Shown here in pieces: positions 23,701 through 32,490 of a stretch of 40,672 nucleotides of DNA; positions within the stretch are counted from its first letter, which is position 1; each line of letters opens with the position of its first letter. The notes beneath the pieces were generated by a model that searched no databases, was not told the DNA's origin, and worked only from the letters and a program-made list of their open reading frames with translations. The stretch covers positions 1 to 40,672 of the forward strand of contig JACPHD010000007.1 of NCBI GenBank assembly GCA_016188785.1, written 5' to 3'. This DNA is from Parcubacteria group bacterium (lineage in GTDB: Bacteria > Patescibacteriota > Patescibacteriia > Patescibacteriales > GWC2-42-12). The position numbers were made by a program, and so were the translations under genes.

Positions 23701-26700
23701 CGGCGGCGGCACTTTCGGCTCCGGCGCTTTTACCCCGCCTTATGTTACCGGCTCAACCCCGGCGCCAGGCATGTACGATATACCGGTTAACCAAAAAATT
23801 GTGTTTAATTTTTCCGAAGCCATGGCCGATGACGCTGGTACTTATGTTTTAAAAAATTATCTAAAACCATATACTTTGTCCGGCGCTAATCCGCCTTATA
23901 CCGAGACTGCCGTTGCGGCCGCTTCTTATTCAGTTTCCCTGGATACTTCTAAAAAAGTCGCCACGGTTACGATTACTGACAATGCAACAAAAATGACAGC
24001 CAGCACGCGCTACCGCGTCAAAGTTTTGGGCGGGGCCAAAGCTTCTTCCGGCATGACTCTTTCAGCTCCGGGCGGAGAAGCTAACCAGATGTACCTGACT
24101 GAATTTAAAACTTCTTCCAGCGCTGATGGCGATACGGCCGCACCAGCCATCACCGGCCTTTATCCGACTGGCGGCGCCACGGCCGTATCAGTCAACACCA
24201 ACGCAGTTAACGTGGGCTTTAATAAAGACATGAACGCCTCTACTCTAACTACCAGTAATTTCTATCTGTCCATTGGCTCAACCGCTGTTAACGGCACGGT
24301 TGATTACCGGCCAGCCGAGCGCCAAGCTTACTTTATACCGAAAAACTCGCTTAATGCCACTACTACTTATACTATAAATTTGACTGCTAGTGTTTTAGCT
24401 TTAAACGGCCAGGCTTTAACCGCCTCTACTTCTGTCTTCACTACCGGCGGAGCTGACACCGGACTGCCCACGGTTAGTTTCATTAACGCGGATGATTATT
24501 CTTTAGCCATTACTTTTTCCGAGCCCATGAACTCGGCCAAAGCGGTTGATACTTTAAATTATGCTTCTTCCACCTTAAATCCAGCCCGTTACACCATTAA
24601 ACAAGGCGCAACCGGCTTCAACGCGGAAACCGGCGGCGCCACCGTAACTTTAGGCGCTGATGTCTCTTTATCTTATGATGCCATCACCAATACCGTTATT
24701 ATTAAAGGCGTTAGCTTAACCGCCGGCAACGAGGTTTATGTTTCAGTCTACGCGGTTAAGGACGCGGCCGGCAATGTTATGACTACTGGCAATACGGCTA
24801 AGGCTCCGGTGCAAAGCAGTTCCACCACTAAAGGCGCTTTGGGCCCTATGGCCATGTCTTCTGACGCTTTTTCTATGGGCGGCGGCTTTATGCCTACCAG
24901 CTTTTCCGGCTCCACTTTTGGTTTTGCGCCGCCGGTTGATGTCAAACCATTCAGTATGATGGCCGGTAAAACCACGATCTACGGCGTGCGTCTGCCTATT
25001 TCTAAGCAAATTCCGGCCGGCGGCACGATTGTTTTAACCTTCCCTACTGGTTTTGATATAACTGGGGCTAAACAGGATATTAACAGCCCCATGCGCTCGG
25101 ACTTAAATGGTCCGGGCACAGGCGCACCCACCTTTAAATGCCTTACCAATGTGAGCGGCGGTAAATCTTGCGCTACTACAGCCAACGCCGATGATACAGG
25201 CGCGGCGCAAGGCGGCTTGGCTGATGACGGCGTAGTGGTAAATACGGCAGCGCGCGCCGTCACTGTTTATCTCTCTTCAGCCACTAATTCCGCCGGTCAT
25301 GATTTCTTAACTTTAGACATCGCCGGTATAATAAATTCCGTGGTACCTAAAGACTTTAATACCGCCGGCTATACGGTTGACATTAAAACCAAAAATGGCT
25401 CCACTTTATTAGAATCTTTAACTTCACAGCCCTTCTTTATTCAGACCGGCGGCGCTTATTCCATTAGTGGCACGATTACGGCTACCGGCGCCAACGGCGT
25501 TAGTTCTACTACTAAAATATATCTGATGTCGCCCATGACCGGACCGACCGATGTTACGGCCACTTTTGACGGCGGCGGCGGAACGACCGCTGCTTATTCG
25601 TTCACTGGCTTATCCGCCGGTGAATATTTCCTGTTCACTGATCCGTCAATCACTTTAGGCACGGTTGACTTTGTGGGCAAACAAATGCCGGAAAGAATCT
25701 CTATTACTAATGCTAATGTAACTTATAATATCAGCTTAACCAACGCTGATTCAGGCACATCAGTTACCATTTCGGTTAAAGGTCCAGCCAGCGAGCCGAT
25801 TGATGTTTTTGCCGGCTCGCCTACTGGCTTTAAAGTTAAACAAGTAACCTTAAATAGTAATGCTAACGATTATGACAGTATTACGCTTAAATTAGCCGAT
25901 GGCAATTGGATGGTGGGCGTAGGTCCGCAGATGCCTAAAGGTCCTATGTCCGGTCCGCCGCCCACGCCAACTTATCTGCCGCCTCAACCGGTAAATATTA
26001 CCGTACAGTCCGGCGGCAGTCCGGCGGTGGTGGAGAATAGCGATACGGCTAATGACGGCACTCTTAAGTTTACTTTAACTACGGCTGATAAATATATTAA
26101 AGGTACGGTTAAAGACGGTTCCGGCAAAGTTATGGCCAATGCTGAAGTCTACGCTTATTCGCCTCAAGGCGGTCTGGGCACGCATGGCCAAACCGCTACT
26201 GACGGCACTTTCTCTTTGGGCGTTACCGACGGTTCTTATATTGTAGGCTCATTCGTACCTGGCATGCCTTCGTCCAAAGAAGTGCCAGTAGTAGTTACTA
26301 GCGATGCCACTACTTATCTTTTAATTGACGGCTCTACTACGGCCATAGAGGCCGCGACCGCGCTAACCTCATTCATCTTAAAAATCGCCAAGCCTGATTA
26401 TACAATTTCCGGTAAAGTCACAGATGGTACCAATGTCGTGCAAGGCGCTTCGGTTTATGCTTACCGCACGGATGGACCAGGCCATTCTAATGCTAATACG
26501 GATTCTTCCGGCAACTATACCTTATATGTATCAAATGGCACCTGGAAAGTTGGCGTCTTCCTGCCCCAATACGGTAATTTAACTGAACAGACAGTGACTA
26601 TTAGCGGAGCTAATGCCAGCAACCAAAATTTCGCGCCTTCTAGCACTGGCACCTTTAATTCTATTGCCGGTACGGTAACCGTGAACAACGTCAACCAGCA

Positions 26701-29287
26701 AGGCGCTTTTGTCCGCATTAACGGCAATAATACTTCTAATGAAGCTATTACCGGTACAAATGGCCAATACAGTTTTAAAGTGCCGCAAGGCAATGGTTAT
26801 GTTATAAAACTTAACATTCCAGGCATGGGTGAAGCCTCAACCACAGCCGCCTTTAATGTTACCGGCGATATCACCGGCAAAGATTTCGCCATTGGCGCGA
26901 CCAGCACTATTACTGTTTTAACCTCTTCCTCGGTCACTAAAGCTTTTGTTGAATTGATGGACATCAATGGCGTGGGCGGCCGCGCGGAAATTACTAATGC
27001 TACTTCTACCAGCTTAAGTCTGCCTAGCGGCAGCTATAAAGTTGCGGTTAACATACCGGGCATAAGCTTACCGTTAACCGCCATCGCCGGCACTACAGTC
27101 AACACGGCCTATGCCACTTCTACCGGCGTAGGCGTAATTACGGTTAATGGCGCGGAAAGCTTAACCGTGACTTTACCGACTTTACGCACTGTTTCCGGCG
27201 CTACCAGCGTGGGTGATGCCTGGGTAGAAATTATTAATAACTCCAGCGGCATTCACTTTGGTACTAAATCAGCTTCTACTACGCCTTATGCCTGGAGCCT
27301 GCAAGTGGCTGATTCGGCCACGGATTATATCATCAATGCCATGAAACCAGGCTATTATCGCGACCCATCCAACCTAACGGTTAATGGCGCTAATCCGGCC
27401 AGCCAGACTCTTACCTTAACCGCTTCCACTTTAAACATCTCCGGCCAGGTGAAAATCGGCTCTGCCGGCGCGGCCAACGCTTTTGTGCGCGCGGAAAAAC
27501 AAGGCGCTGGTTTTTCCGGCACCCAGGCCGACGCTAACGGTAATTTCACTTTGCCGATTACAGCCGGAACCTGGAAAATTTATGGCGTGGCCGAGGGTTA
27601 TGCTGAAACTGCTTACTCGGGCAATCCGATTATAATTACCACTAGCTCATCGGCTGGCAATAATATTACTTTAAGCTCCACGGTTTCCTTAAGCCCGCCA
27701 AAATCAAAAACCATTACCCCGTCAAGCGGCGGCACTTTGGACGACCCGGTGGCTGGAGTAAAAATAACCATGTTAGCTAATGCTTTAAGTCAGGATACTT
27801 CGGCCGGTAATATCCAAACCAAAGAAACCAATAATGTGCGCTCCACTTCAAATTCCAAGCCGATTGACAAAAAAGGCATAGAAATAACCGCTATTGATTC
27901 TAATAAAAATCCGATTAAAAAATTATCTAACTCCGTCACTGTGGAAATGAGCTATAATAACACTGAATTGGCCACCACGCCTTCGGCCTCTGATTCATCA
28001 ATCAACACTAAAACAGAAGCGGACAAACTGCAAATGGCTTATTGGGACGAAACTACGGCCAACTGGGTAACTCTGCCTTCAACCATTACTTATTACAAAT
28101 CAGATGGCACGATTTTAGACAGCTCTGACTCGGCGCATACACCGGCCGCTAATTTATCTAATGTGGCCACGACTACAATTTCGGCCCCCACCACTCACTT
28201 TTCGCTTTATGCTCCGGTTTCTACAACCGATGGCGCGCCAGGCACGCCAACTGGTTTAACTGCGTCCACTCAAAGCACAACGCAGATCAATTTAAGCTGG
28301 ACCGCGGTTTCCGGAGCTGTAAGCTATGATCTCTACCGTAATACGGTTGACAGCGGCGACTTTCCCCGAGTAGGCAGTGAACCTAGCACTACCAGCACTT
28401 CTTATTCTGATACTGGTTTAACCGCTGGCACGACTTATTATTATAAAGTAAGCGCCATAAACGGTTCGGGCGAATCAATCGCCTCGGGCGCTGTTTCAGC
28501 CACCACTCAATCTTCTGGAGGAGCGGTAATCGCTCCGGCCAGCGGTAATCTCCAGACTGCTTCTCCGTCAACTCTGGCCCCTACACCCACACCAACTACC
28601 ACCCCGCCGCCGACTGCGCCGGCTACCACCGCCACCCCAACACCAGCCACCCCCGCGATCACTGCGACTCCAGCTATCACAGCCGGCGGCGGCACTTCAC
28701 AGATAAAAAATATCGTGGCTGAAGCCGCCACAGTTGCCAGCGGAAAAACTGAACAGATTTTATCAGCTATTGGTTCAAGTAAGGATAACAAAGCTGAAAC
28801 TTCAGCCGCGATAAAATATACGACCAATTTAATAAACAAACAAAAAATTACTACCAGCGCCAAAACCGCCCTAACTAATTTTATTGCCTATGGCACGCCC
28901 ACCACTAAAGTTTTAGGCGCTGGTGAACGAGCCGGCGTAGTCAACTCTTACAAATCAACTTTTGGCAAAGTGCCGTCAACCGAAACTGAATGGTCTGATG
29001 TAATAAAAATCGCTAATGGCAGATGGCCGTCTGCCCGCGACGTTAAATCAGAAAATGCTTCTACTGATGCTTTTAAGAAAATCTATAAGCGCTCGCCTGA
29101 CCGAAAAAATGCTAATGATGACGCGGCCGTAACCGTAATCGCCTACGGCTTAAGGCCAGCGGCCAGAAACACTAACAGCGAGAAAGCCGCCATTAAGAGC
29201 TTTAAAGCCATCTACGGTTATAACCCGAAAAGCGCCACCGCCTGGGACATAGTAAGAGCCGTAGCATATTCAGGGGCGAAGAGGTAA
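20675..29287 (+). CDS. Giant multidomain secreted surface protein
   Basis: A 2870-residue secreted protein. The signal peptide ends near residue 47 ('LLIPTLPAKAA'). Predicted beta domains then follow: Big_5-like domains ('VTFSEPVQKSGGG', 'IVFNFSEAMADDAGTY', 'VGFNKDMNASTLTTSNFYL', 'ITFSEPMNSAKAV'), a He_PIG-like and an IPT-like unit (about 330-500), and carboxypeptidase-regulatory-like units. The first of these is near 776 ('ITGTVMDNAGTPAAILGAT'), with more between about 1590 and 2320. An FN3 domain lies at about 2519-2610. A Pro/Thr-rich linker then leads to a C-terminal module (2674-2870) shared with 30692-31978. The family plan fits adhesion or envelope structure. There is no catalytic domain, sortase motif or membrane tail. 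The start lies inside a repeat, and a second such repeat follows the stop. Confidence 0.85.
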   Translation: MINKISNGVKTFKNLAKKFVVGLTITATVLWSMSSSLLIPTLPAKAALISPNVIGLINGNFPDAPIKASSAATAIVKLNISASAANQTLQAVTVAFTTSPGTFATTTLANITANTSSGVALYNDSAGNVGSLVATSTTGWTGLTSNITLTPQPAISIGTATSTFYVVIRTSGTAANNYQIMATIPANSVITSNGSGPAADYTANSFRVDTAVPSITSVTGNSGSPNLTVTFSEPVQKSGGGALTANQFTFVDNGTTTGHSTSTASHMAGHPVATVTLTANTDSGDFDGTPSTLAAATSTITDMAGNVVAPTAVPLTSPITITTYVVPTATTTAVYSASNPLVTFAATGGNGIYTWSDVGTSLTPTSLSLSAGGVLTGTATSSMGNYQVLIKVADNAVPAASTTKNFTINVGTAGGAVPGISNITPGGGATSTTPTLTITGSNTNFSSASVVTFTMPQGVNGTVGITGNGAVSAISATSLSVPITIAAGATVGARDVKVTTGSQIVFMPSGFSVFAGGGATGLGLNLPTDAATNVSVTQGSPNFNFNPSTNAGVNSYRLTIKPNSDFSGTALWDYVFPIPALMSTSHCGASTCNVSFGAGQFMPITQATQLAANTTYYWNVRTYSQMPGNVSDSNVPLEMTAVRSFTSTAEIADNAPPSIDHQPIFSAQASTALNIFARVMDNIANASTTPALTTKVLYCATAGCTPTDATGSSTAISIGNGYFKYTIPAGASGVGAAGALVRYWLQANDGTNTTWYKNTGDAPFQLTTAAAGSATITGTVMDNAGTPAAILGATVSIKGTGFNTTTAADGTYTLSNLSPGTYDIVAVRTGYTDSIINGIPAGATGINFTLYSGGGGGFGGDTTRPHLKFSGPPDNGMAPGNDSNFKIFMAFDKAMNQTVITNSGNITVNSLNPLTGALTNITASGTLTYYQNAPPAGAPAENNLAIWSLTSPNTFGDNKTIVVKITPSVADTANNAIQGNQPDGSYAFSFTTNKVADFTSFNTSTGAFSGGGTFGSGAFTPPYVTGSTPAPGMYDIPVNQKIVFNFSEAMADDAGTYVLKNYLKPYTLSGANPPYTETAVAAASYSVSLDTSKKVATVTITDNATKMTASTRYRVKVLGGAKASSGMTLSAPGGEANQMYLTEFKTSSSADGDTAAPAITGLYPTGGATAVSVNTNAVNVGFNKDMNASTLTTSNFYLSIGSTAVNGTVDYRPAERQAYFIPKNSLNATTTYTINLTASVLALNGQALTASTSVFTTGGADTGLPTVSFINADDYSLAITFSEPMNSAKAVDTLNYASSTLNPARYTIKQGATGFNAETGGATVTLGADVSLSYDAITNTVIIKGVSLTAGNEVYVSVYAVKDAAGNVMTTGNTAKAPVQSSSTTKGALGPMAMSSDAFSMGGGFMPTSFSGSTFGFAPPVDVKPFSMMAGKTTIYGVRLPISKQIPAGGTIVLTFPTGFDITGAKQDINSPMRSDLNGPGTGAPTFKCLTNVSGGKSCATTANADDTGAAQGGLADDGVVVNTAARAVTVYLSSATNSAGHDFLTLDIAGIINSVVPKDFNTAGYTVDIKTKNGSTLLESLTSQPFFIQTGGAYSISGTITATGANGVSSTTKIYLMSPMTGPTDVTATFDGGGGTTAAYSFTGLSAGEYFLFTDPSITLGTVDFVGKQMPERISITNANVTYNISLTNADSGTSVTISVKGPASEPIDVFAGSPTGFKVKQVTLNSNANDYDSITLKLADGNWMVGVGPQMPKGPMSGPPPTPTYLPPQPVNITVQSGGSPAVVENSDTANDGTLKFTLTTADKYIKGTVKDGSGKVMANAEVYAYSPQGGLGTHGQTATDGTFSLGVTDGSYIVGSFVPGMPSSKEVPVVVTSDATTYLLIDGSTTAIEAATALTSFILKIAKPDYTISGKVTDGTNVVQGASVYAYRTDGPGHSNANTDSSGNYTLYVSNGTWKVGVFLPQYGNLTEQTVTISGANASNQNFAPSSTGTFNSIAGTVTVNNVNQQGAFVRINGNNTSNEAITGTNGQYSFKVPQGNGYVIKLNIPGMGEASTTAAFNVTGDITGKDFAIGATSTITVLTSSSVTKAFVELMDINGVGGRAEITNATSTSLSLPSGSYKVAVNIPGISLPLTAIAGTTVNTAYATSTGVGVITVNGAESLTVTLPTLRTVSGATSVGDAWVEIINNSSGIHFGTKSASTTPYAWSLQVADSATDYIINAMKPGYYRDPSNLTVNGANPASQTLTLTASTLNISGQVKIGSAGAANAFVRAEKQGAGFSGTQADANGNFTLPITAGTWKIYGVAEGYAETAYSGNPIIITTSSSAGNNITLSSTVSLSPPKSKTITPSSGGTLDDPVAGVKITMLANALSQDTSAGNIQTKETNNVRSTSNSKPIDKKGIEITAIDSNKNPIKKLSNSVTVEMSYNNTELATTPSASDSSINTKTEADKLQMAYWDETTANWVTLPSTITYYKSDGTILDSSDSAHTPAANLSNVATTTISAPTTHFSLYAPVSTTDGAPGTPTGLTASTQSTTQINLSWTAVSGAVSYDLYRNTVDSGDFPRVGSEPSTTSTSYSDTGLTAGTTYYYKVSAINGSGESIASGAVSATTQSSGGAVIAPASGNLQTASPSTLAPTPTPTTTPPPTAPATTATPTPATPAITATPAITAGGGTSQIKNIVAEAATVASGKTEQILSAIGSSKDNKAETSAAIKYTTNLINKQKITTSAKTALTNFIAYGTPTTKVLGAGERAGVVNSYKSTFGKVPSTETEWSDVIKIANGRWPSARDVKSENASTDAFKKIYKRSPDRKNANDDAAVTVIAYGLRPAARNTNSEKAAIKSFKAIYGYNPKSATAWDIVRAVAYSGAKR

Positions 29288-29385
29288 ACCCCGTTAGAAA
29301 AATGTCGCTTGTTGGTGGCTTTAAACCACCAACTGCGACAGAATTATTTACCTCCGACTTCGTCAAAGGCTTTTTCTAACGGGGT
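29288..29385. repeat. ACCCCGTTAGAAA palindromic element after the giant gene
   Basis: The left arm (29288-29300) begins immediately after the TAA of the giant gene. The right arm TTTCTAACGGGGT is at 29373-29385. A nested hairpin lies at 29304-29339 (GTTGGTGG/CCACCAAC stem). With the element at 20627-20700 it brackets the gene. It may also act as a transcript end. Confidence 0.85.
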
Positions 29386-29410
29386 AAAAACCAAAATTAT
29401 TTATCAAACA

Positions 29411-29520
29411 GAATTTTAAAGGTCGAGCCCTAACCGGCTAAAATTCATAATCTTGATAAATTTATAAATAATAAAAAACAATAAAAATTAATATTCTGTT
29501 AGGCCTAAATATTAATTTTT
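29411..29520 (+). promoter_or_regulatory. Leader hairpins before the 372-residue surface protein gene
   Basis: A weak hairpin with 8-bp GAATTTTA/TAAAATTC ends (29411-29446) encloses AAAGGTCGA. A second, perfect 13-bp AT stem (AAAAATTAATATT at 29483-29495, with its complement at 29508-29520) follows. They lie in the leader or promoter zone of the gene starting at 29550. No clear -35/-10 pair was found. Confidence 0.35.
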
Positions 29521-29549
29521 ATTAACCAAATTAAGAAATTAAAAAGACT

Positions 29550-30668
29550 ATGAAAAAATTATTTAAATCAAAACTGCTTATCCAGATAGTTGTCGCCTCC
29601 ATGGTCGCAACGCTCGCTATGGCAGGAATTGTCGCGGCGGCCACAACCATTGGAACGAACATTAACACTGGCGGCACTTTGACCGCTACCGGAGCGACCA
29701 CCATCTATGGAGCGACTTCCATTGGTGGAGCGTTGACCGCGACCAGTACTTTGAGTGTAAGCGGAGTCACCACTTTTGCCGACAATGCTTCAACCACCGG
29801 CAGCGCGGTTTTAAAATCAGCTACCATCAACTCTGACACCGGCGCTATCAGCTTTGGCGATGAAAACCTGTCCACCAGCGGCACCTTAACTCTGTCCAGC
29901 GGAACATTCAACTTTAACACCGCTTCCACCTCGGCCGGCAGTACTGGCAGCTTAAAAATTCTGTCTCTTGGCTCTGACACCGGCGCCTTTAGCGTTTCTG
30001 CTACAGCTTCCACGACTGGCACAGCGGTTTTAAAATCAGCTACCATCAACTCTGATACCGGCGCTATCAGCTTTGGCGATGAAAACCTGTCCACCAGCGG
30101 AACATTTTCCTCTGGAGCCGCTTCCTTTTCCGGCAATGCTTCAACTACCGGCACGGCAGTTCTAAAATCAACCGGACTTGGTTCTGATACTGGCACCATT
30201 GCCGTTTCTGCTACGGCTTCCACGACTGGCACAGCGGTTTTAAAATCCTCCACCATCAACTCTGACACCGGCGCTATCAGCTTTGGCGATGAAAATCTGA
30301 CTACTACCGGCAACATTGACCTGGCAACGGCTTCCTCAACCGGATTAGTCAAACTACAAAACGCCTCATCAACTTTAGCTAATTTCGGCGGCGGCACCAC
30401 GGTAGCCAAACTTTTATTCGGAACCTGCACGGTAGATTTTGGCACTTCACTTGGAGCCGGAACAGCAACCACAACCAATTGTACCGCTACTGGAGTTGAC
30501 AACACTTACAAATTTTTTGTAACACCGTCTAACCTGGAAACATACCTTGCTTTCAACAGCGCCTCTTCCACCGGAACCAATGTAATTCAAGTACAAGTAT
30601 TTAACACCAGCACTTCTACTCCGCTAACTATCGCCTCTCACACTTGGGCCTGGATGGCCATTAAATAA
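29550..30668 (+). CDS. Secreted repeat protein, probable beta-solenoid or fibre-like surface protein
   Basis: A 372-residue secreted protein. The signal peptide covers about residues 1-30 ('IVVASMVATLAMAGIVAA'). Residues 35-260 are Ser/Thr/Gly/Ala-rich repeats. The unit 'TGTAVLKSATINSDTGAISF' followed by 'GDENLSTSG' occurs three times, with diverged units between, as in beta-solenoid stalks. The C-terminal 110 residues form a distinct domain with two Cys ('FGTCTVDFG' and 'TTNCTATG') and the end 'ASHTWAWMAIK', which may be a cap or adhesion head. The repeats are nearly identical in DNA, so length variation by recombination is likely. It lies between the giant protein and the 428-residue protein, all facing the same way. 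Exact role unknown. Confidence 0.75.
   Translation: MKKLFKSKLLIQIVVASMVATLAMAGIVAAATTIGTNINTGGTLTATGATTIYGATSIGGALTATSTLSVSGVTTFADNASTTGSAVLKSATINSDTGAISFGDENLSTSGTLTLSSGTFNFNTASTSAGSTGSLKILSLGSDTGAFSVSATASTTGTAVLKSATINSDTGAISFGDENLSTSGTFSSGAASFSGNASTTGTAVLKSTGLGSDTGTIAVSATASTTGTAVLKSSTINSDTGAISFGDENLTTTGNIDLATASSTGLVKLQNASSTLANFGGGTTVAKLLFGTCTVDFGTSLGAGTATTTNCTATGVDNTYKFFVTPSNLETYLAFNSASSTGTNVIQVQVFNTSTSTPLTIASHTWAWMAIK
29787..30314 (+). repeat. Three near-identical 99-base coding repeats
   Basis: Copies start at 29787, 30006 and 30216 (spacings 219 and 210), each holding TCAACTCTGA(C/T)ACCGGCGC and GCTATCAGCTTTGGCGATGA. They differ at only a few bases, mostly synonymous, which suggests recent duplication or gene conversion. 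Confidence 0.8.
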
Positions 30669-30691
30669 AGCCAAATAATTAATAAATTTCT

Positions 30692-31978
30692 ATGAAAAAA
30701 TTTCTAGTCACAACTGTATTGGCTTTATTATTGGTTACCTCAGCAGTAGTCGCGGCCACCACGGATTTTACGGCTAACAATGACGTTACTGTAGACACGG
30801 TTACCGGTGATGGCCTTAATGCTACCTTACTAATATTAAACAGTTCCACTGCGGAAAGCTGGACTTTTTCCAGCGGAGATTTCACCGTAACTAACCCGGG
30901 AACTTTTAAAGTTGGCGCGGCCAGCAGTTTAGTAAAAAGCATTAAAGTTAAAAATTCCGGCGGCGCGGTCATCGCTTGCGCTAACAACACCACAGCCGGC
31001 ACCAGTTATGTTACCCTGCCTACGGCCTCGGCTACTTATACTGTTGTGCCTTCAACTACTGAAAGCTGTGTCACACTTTGTACTGCGCAAACCGGCGCCA
31101 GTACTTACTATCAAAATGATGGCACCTATACCTTGCCCACCTGCGGCGTAGCTACTTGTAGCGGTACCTATACCTTATCAGCGGCCTCGGCCAGCACCTC
31201 AACTACCTGCAACCCTCCGGCAGTATCCGGTGGCGGCGGATTAGCTACTCCGGCCACCCCAGCCACCCCAGCCACGCCGACGCCGGCTGAAACGCCAGCC
31301 ACCCCGGCCACGCCAGCCACCCCGGCCACGCCAGCCACCCCGGCCACGCCAGCCACGCCAGCCAACGCTACCGCTAAAGCAGCCGAGCTGATTAAAAACA
31401 TCGTGGCCGAAGCTACCACTCTATTCAGCGGCAACTCAATGAAACTCGCGGCTGATATGGGTATAAAAACTGATGCCAAAGCCGAAGACGCGGCTGAAAC
31501 TAAATACACGGCTAAATTAGTAAGCGGTTTGAAAGCAGTCACCACCACAGCCAAAGACGCTATTACTTATTTTGTGGCTTACGGTACGCCTACGACCAAA
31601 GTCCTGGGCGCGGGCGAACGTGCCGGCGTAGTCAACTCTTACAAATCAGCTTTTGGCAAAGTGCCGACCACCGAAACCGAATGGTCAGACGCCATTAAAA
31701 TCGGCAACGGCCGCTGGCCGAGCGAAAAAAGCACAACTGCGGAAACTAAAGCCACGCAAGAATTTAAGAAAGTCTATAAGCGCTCGCCTGATATGAAACA
31801 GCCTAATGACAACGCGGCCGTAACGGTTATCTCTTACGGTTTAAGACCGTCCGCCAGAAACACTAACAGCGAAAAAGCCGCCATTAAAAGCTTTAAAGCC
31901 ATTTACGGCCACGCGCCGGTTAGCGCTTTAGCCTGGGATATTGTAAGATCAATCGCTTATTCAGGAGCTAAAAGATAA
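30692..31978 (+). CDS. Secreted protein with ATP-tripeptide linker and shared C-terminal module
   Basis: A 428-residue secreted protein. The signal peptide covers residues 1-21 ('FLVTTVLALLLVTSAVVAA'). An N-terminal beta-rich domain (about 22-120) is followed by a small Cys-containing segment ('ESCVTLCTAQTG', 'LPTCGVATCSG'), a Gly run, and a long Ala-Thr-Pro linker (about 184-226). The final 200 residues match the C-terminus of the giant protein, including 'YGTPTTKVLGAGERAGVVNS' and 'NTNSEKAAIKSFKAIYG', and end in 'AYSGAKR' in both. The shared module holds three copies of a 'FKxxYGxxP...W...AYG' unit and may anchor both proteins to the same surface structure. It starts 23 bases after the preceding gene, so co-transcription is likely. 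Confidence 0.78.
   Translation: MKKFLVTTVLALLLVTSAVVAATTDFTANNDVTVDTVTGDGLNATLLILNSSTAESWTFSSGDFTVTNPGTFKVGAASSLVKSIKVKNSGGAVIACANNTTAGTSYVTLPTASATYTVVPSTTESCVTLCTAQTGASTYYQNDGTYTLPTCGVATCSGTYTLSAASASTSTTCNPPAVSGGGGLATPATPATPATPTPAETPATPATPATPATPATPATPATPANATAKAAELIKNIVAEATTLFSGNSMKLAADMGIKTDAKAEDAAETKYTAKLVSGLKAVTTTAKDAITYFVAYGTPTTKVLGAGERAGVVNSYKSAFGKVPTTETEWSDAIKIGNGRWPSEKSTTAETKATQEFKKVYKRSPDMKQPNDNAAVTVISYGLRPSARNTNSEKAAIKSFKAIYGHAPVSALAWDIVRSIAYSGAKR
31241..31365 (+). repeat. Tandem repeat coding for the Ala-Thr-Pro linker
   Basis: Repeats of GCCACCCCGGCCACGCCA (18 bases) and 9-base variants encode (ATP)n. The region is prone to slippage in units that keep the frame. Confidence 0.85.
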
Positions 31979-31993
31979 TAAACCAATACAGAC

Positions 31994-32024
31994 AAACCCC
32001 CCACCAAAATTTGGTGGGGGGTTT
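31994..32024. terminator. Bidirectional terminator between convergent genes
   Basis: AAACCCCCCACCAAA pairs perfectly with TTTGGTGGGGGGTTT. ATTTTG follows on the plus side and TTTGTCTG on the minus side. It lies between the stop of the 428-residue protein gene and the stop of HU. Confidence 0.88.
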
Positions 32025-32050
32025 ATTTTGTCTATCCTTTGTTTTACCTT

Positions 32051-32332
32051 TTACAAAACCGCTTCCTTGGCCGCTTTAGCCACTTTAAATTTAACCACAG
32101 TCTTAGCTTTAATCTGAATTTGTTCACCAGTGGCTGGGTTCCGGCCCATTCTGGCGGCGCGGTTAATTTTCACTAATTTACCCAATCCAGGGATAACAAA
32201 TTCACCATTCTTTTTAACCTCTTTTAAGGCTAAATTGGCTAACTTTTCAATAAAATTAGCCGTGTCCTTCTTGCTCATACCGGCTTCAGCCGCCATGGCG
32301 TCCAACAGTTGAGACTTGGTCATTTTTGACAT
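32051..32332 (-). CDS. HU family nucleoid DNA-binding protein
   Basis: A 93-residue HU/IHF-family protein that bends and compacts DNA as a dimer. It begins 'MSKMTKSQLLDAMAAEAGMS'. The beta-arm signature 'GRNPATGEQIQIKAKTVVKF' is at about residues 62-81, with 'IPGLGKLVKINRAARMGRNP' before it. Length and all motifs are normal. It has its own promoter-like pair upstream and shares a strong terminator with the convergent surface-protein gene. It marks the border between the surface locus and the accessory region. Confidence 0.95.
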   Translation of the reverse strand: MSKMTKSQLLDAMAAEAGMSKKDTANFIEKLANLALKEVKKNGEFVIPGLGKLVKINRAARMGRNPATGEQIQIKAKTVVKFKVAKAAKEAVL

Positions 32333-32382
32333 AATTTTTTAAATTATATGTAAATTATTAAAGTTTTCCACACTTTTTCTTT

Positions 32383-32411
32383 ATTATAGCCTAAATTTTT
32401 AAAAAAGCCAA
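32383..32411 (-). promoter_or_regulatory. Promoter of the HU gene
   Basis: On the minus strand TTGGCT (32406-32411) and TATAAT (32383-32388) are 17 bases apart. The start point would be near 32376, giving a leader of about 44 bases. Confidence 0.55.
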
Positions 32412-32490
32412 TCAATAAACGCATTTTTGTTTAATTATTATGCGGCAAATTATTTCTTAACCTATGCGCCAAGCTCTTCATAATTTACAT

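Noticed and set aside
29705-30505. Long open frame on the minus strand across the 372-residue protein gene
   Set aside because: It mirrors the repeats of the plus-strand gene, which has a signal peptide and a normal start. Repetitive Ser/Thr-rich coding DNA often leaves the opposite frame open. The same reasoning applies to antisense frames in the giant and S-layer-like genes.
31241-31365. CRISPR-like array
   Set aside because: The repeats are contiguous 9- and 18-base units coding for Ala-Thr-Pro, with no spacers and no cas genes.
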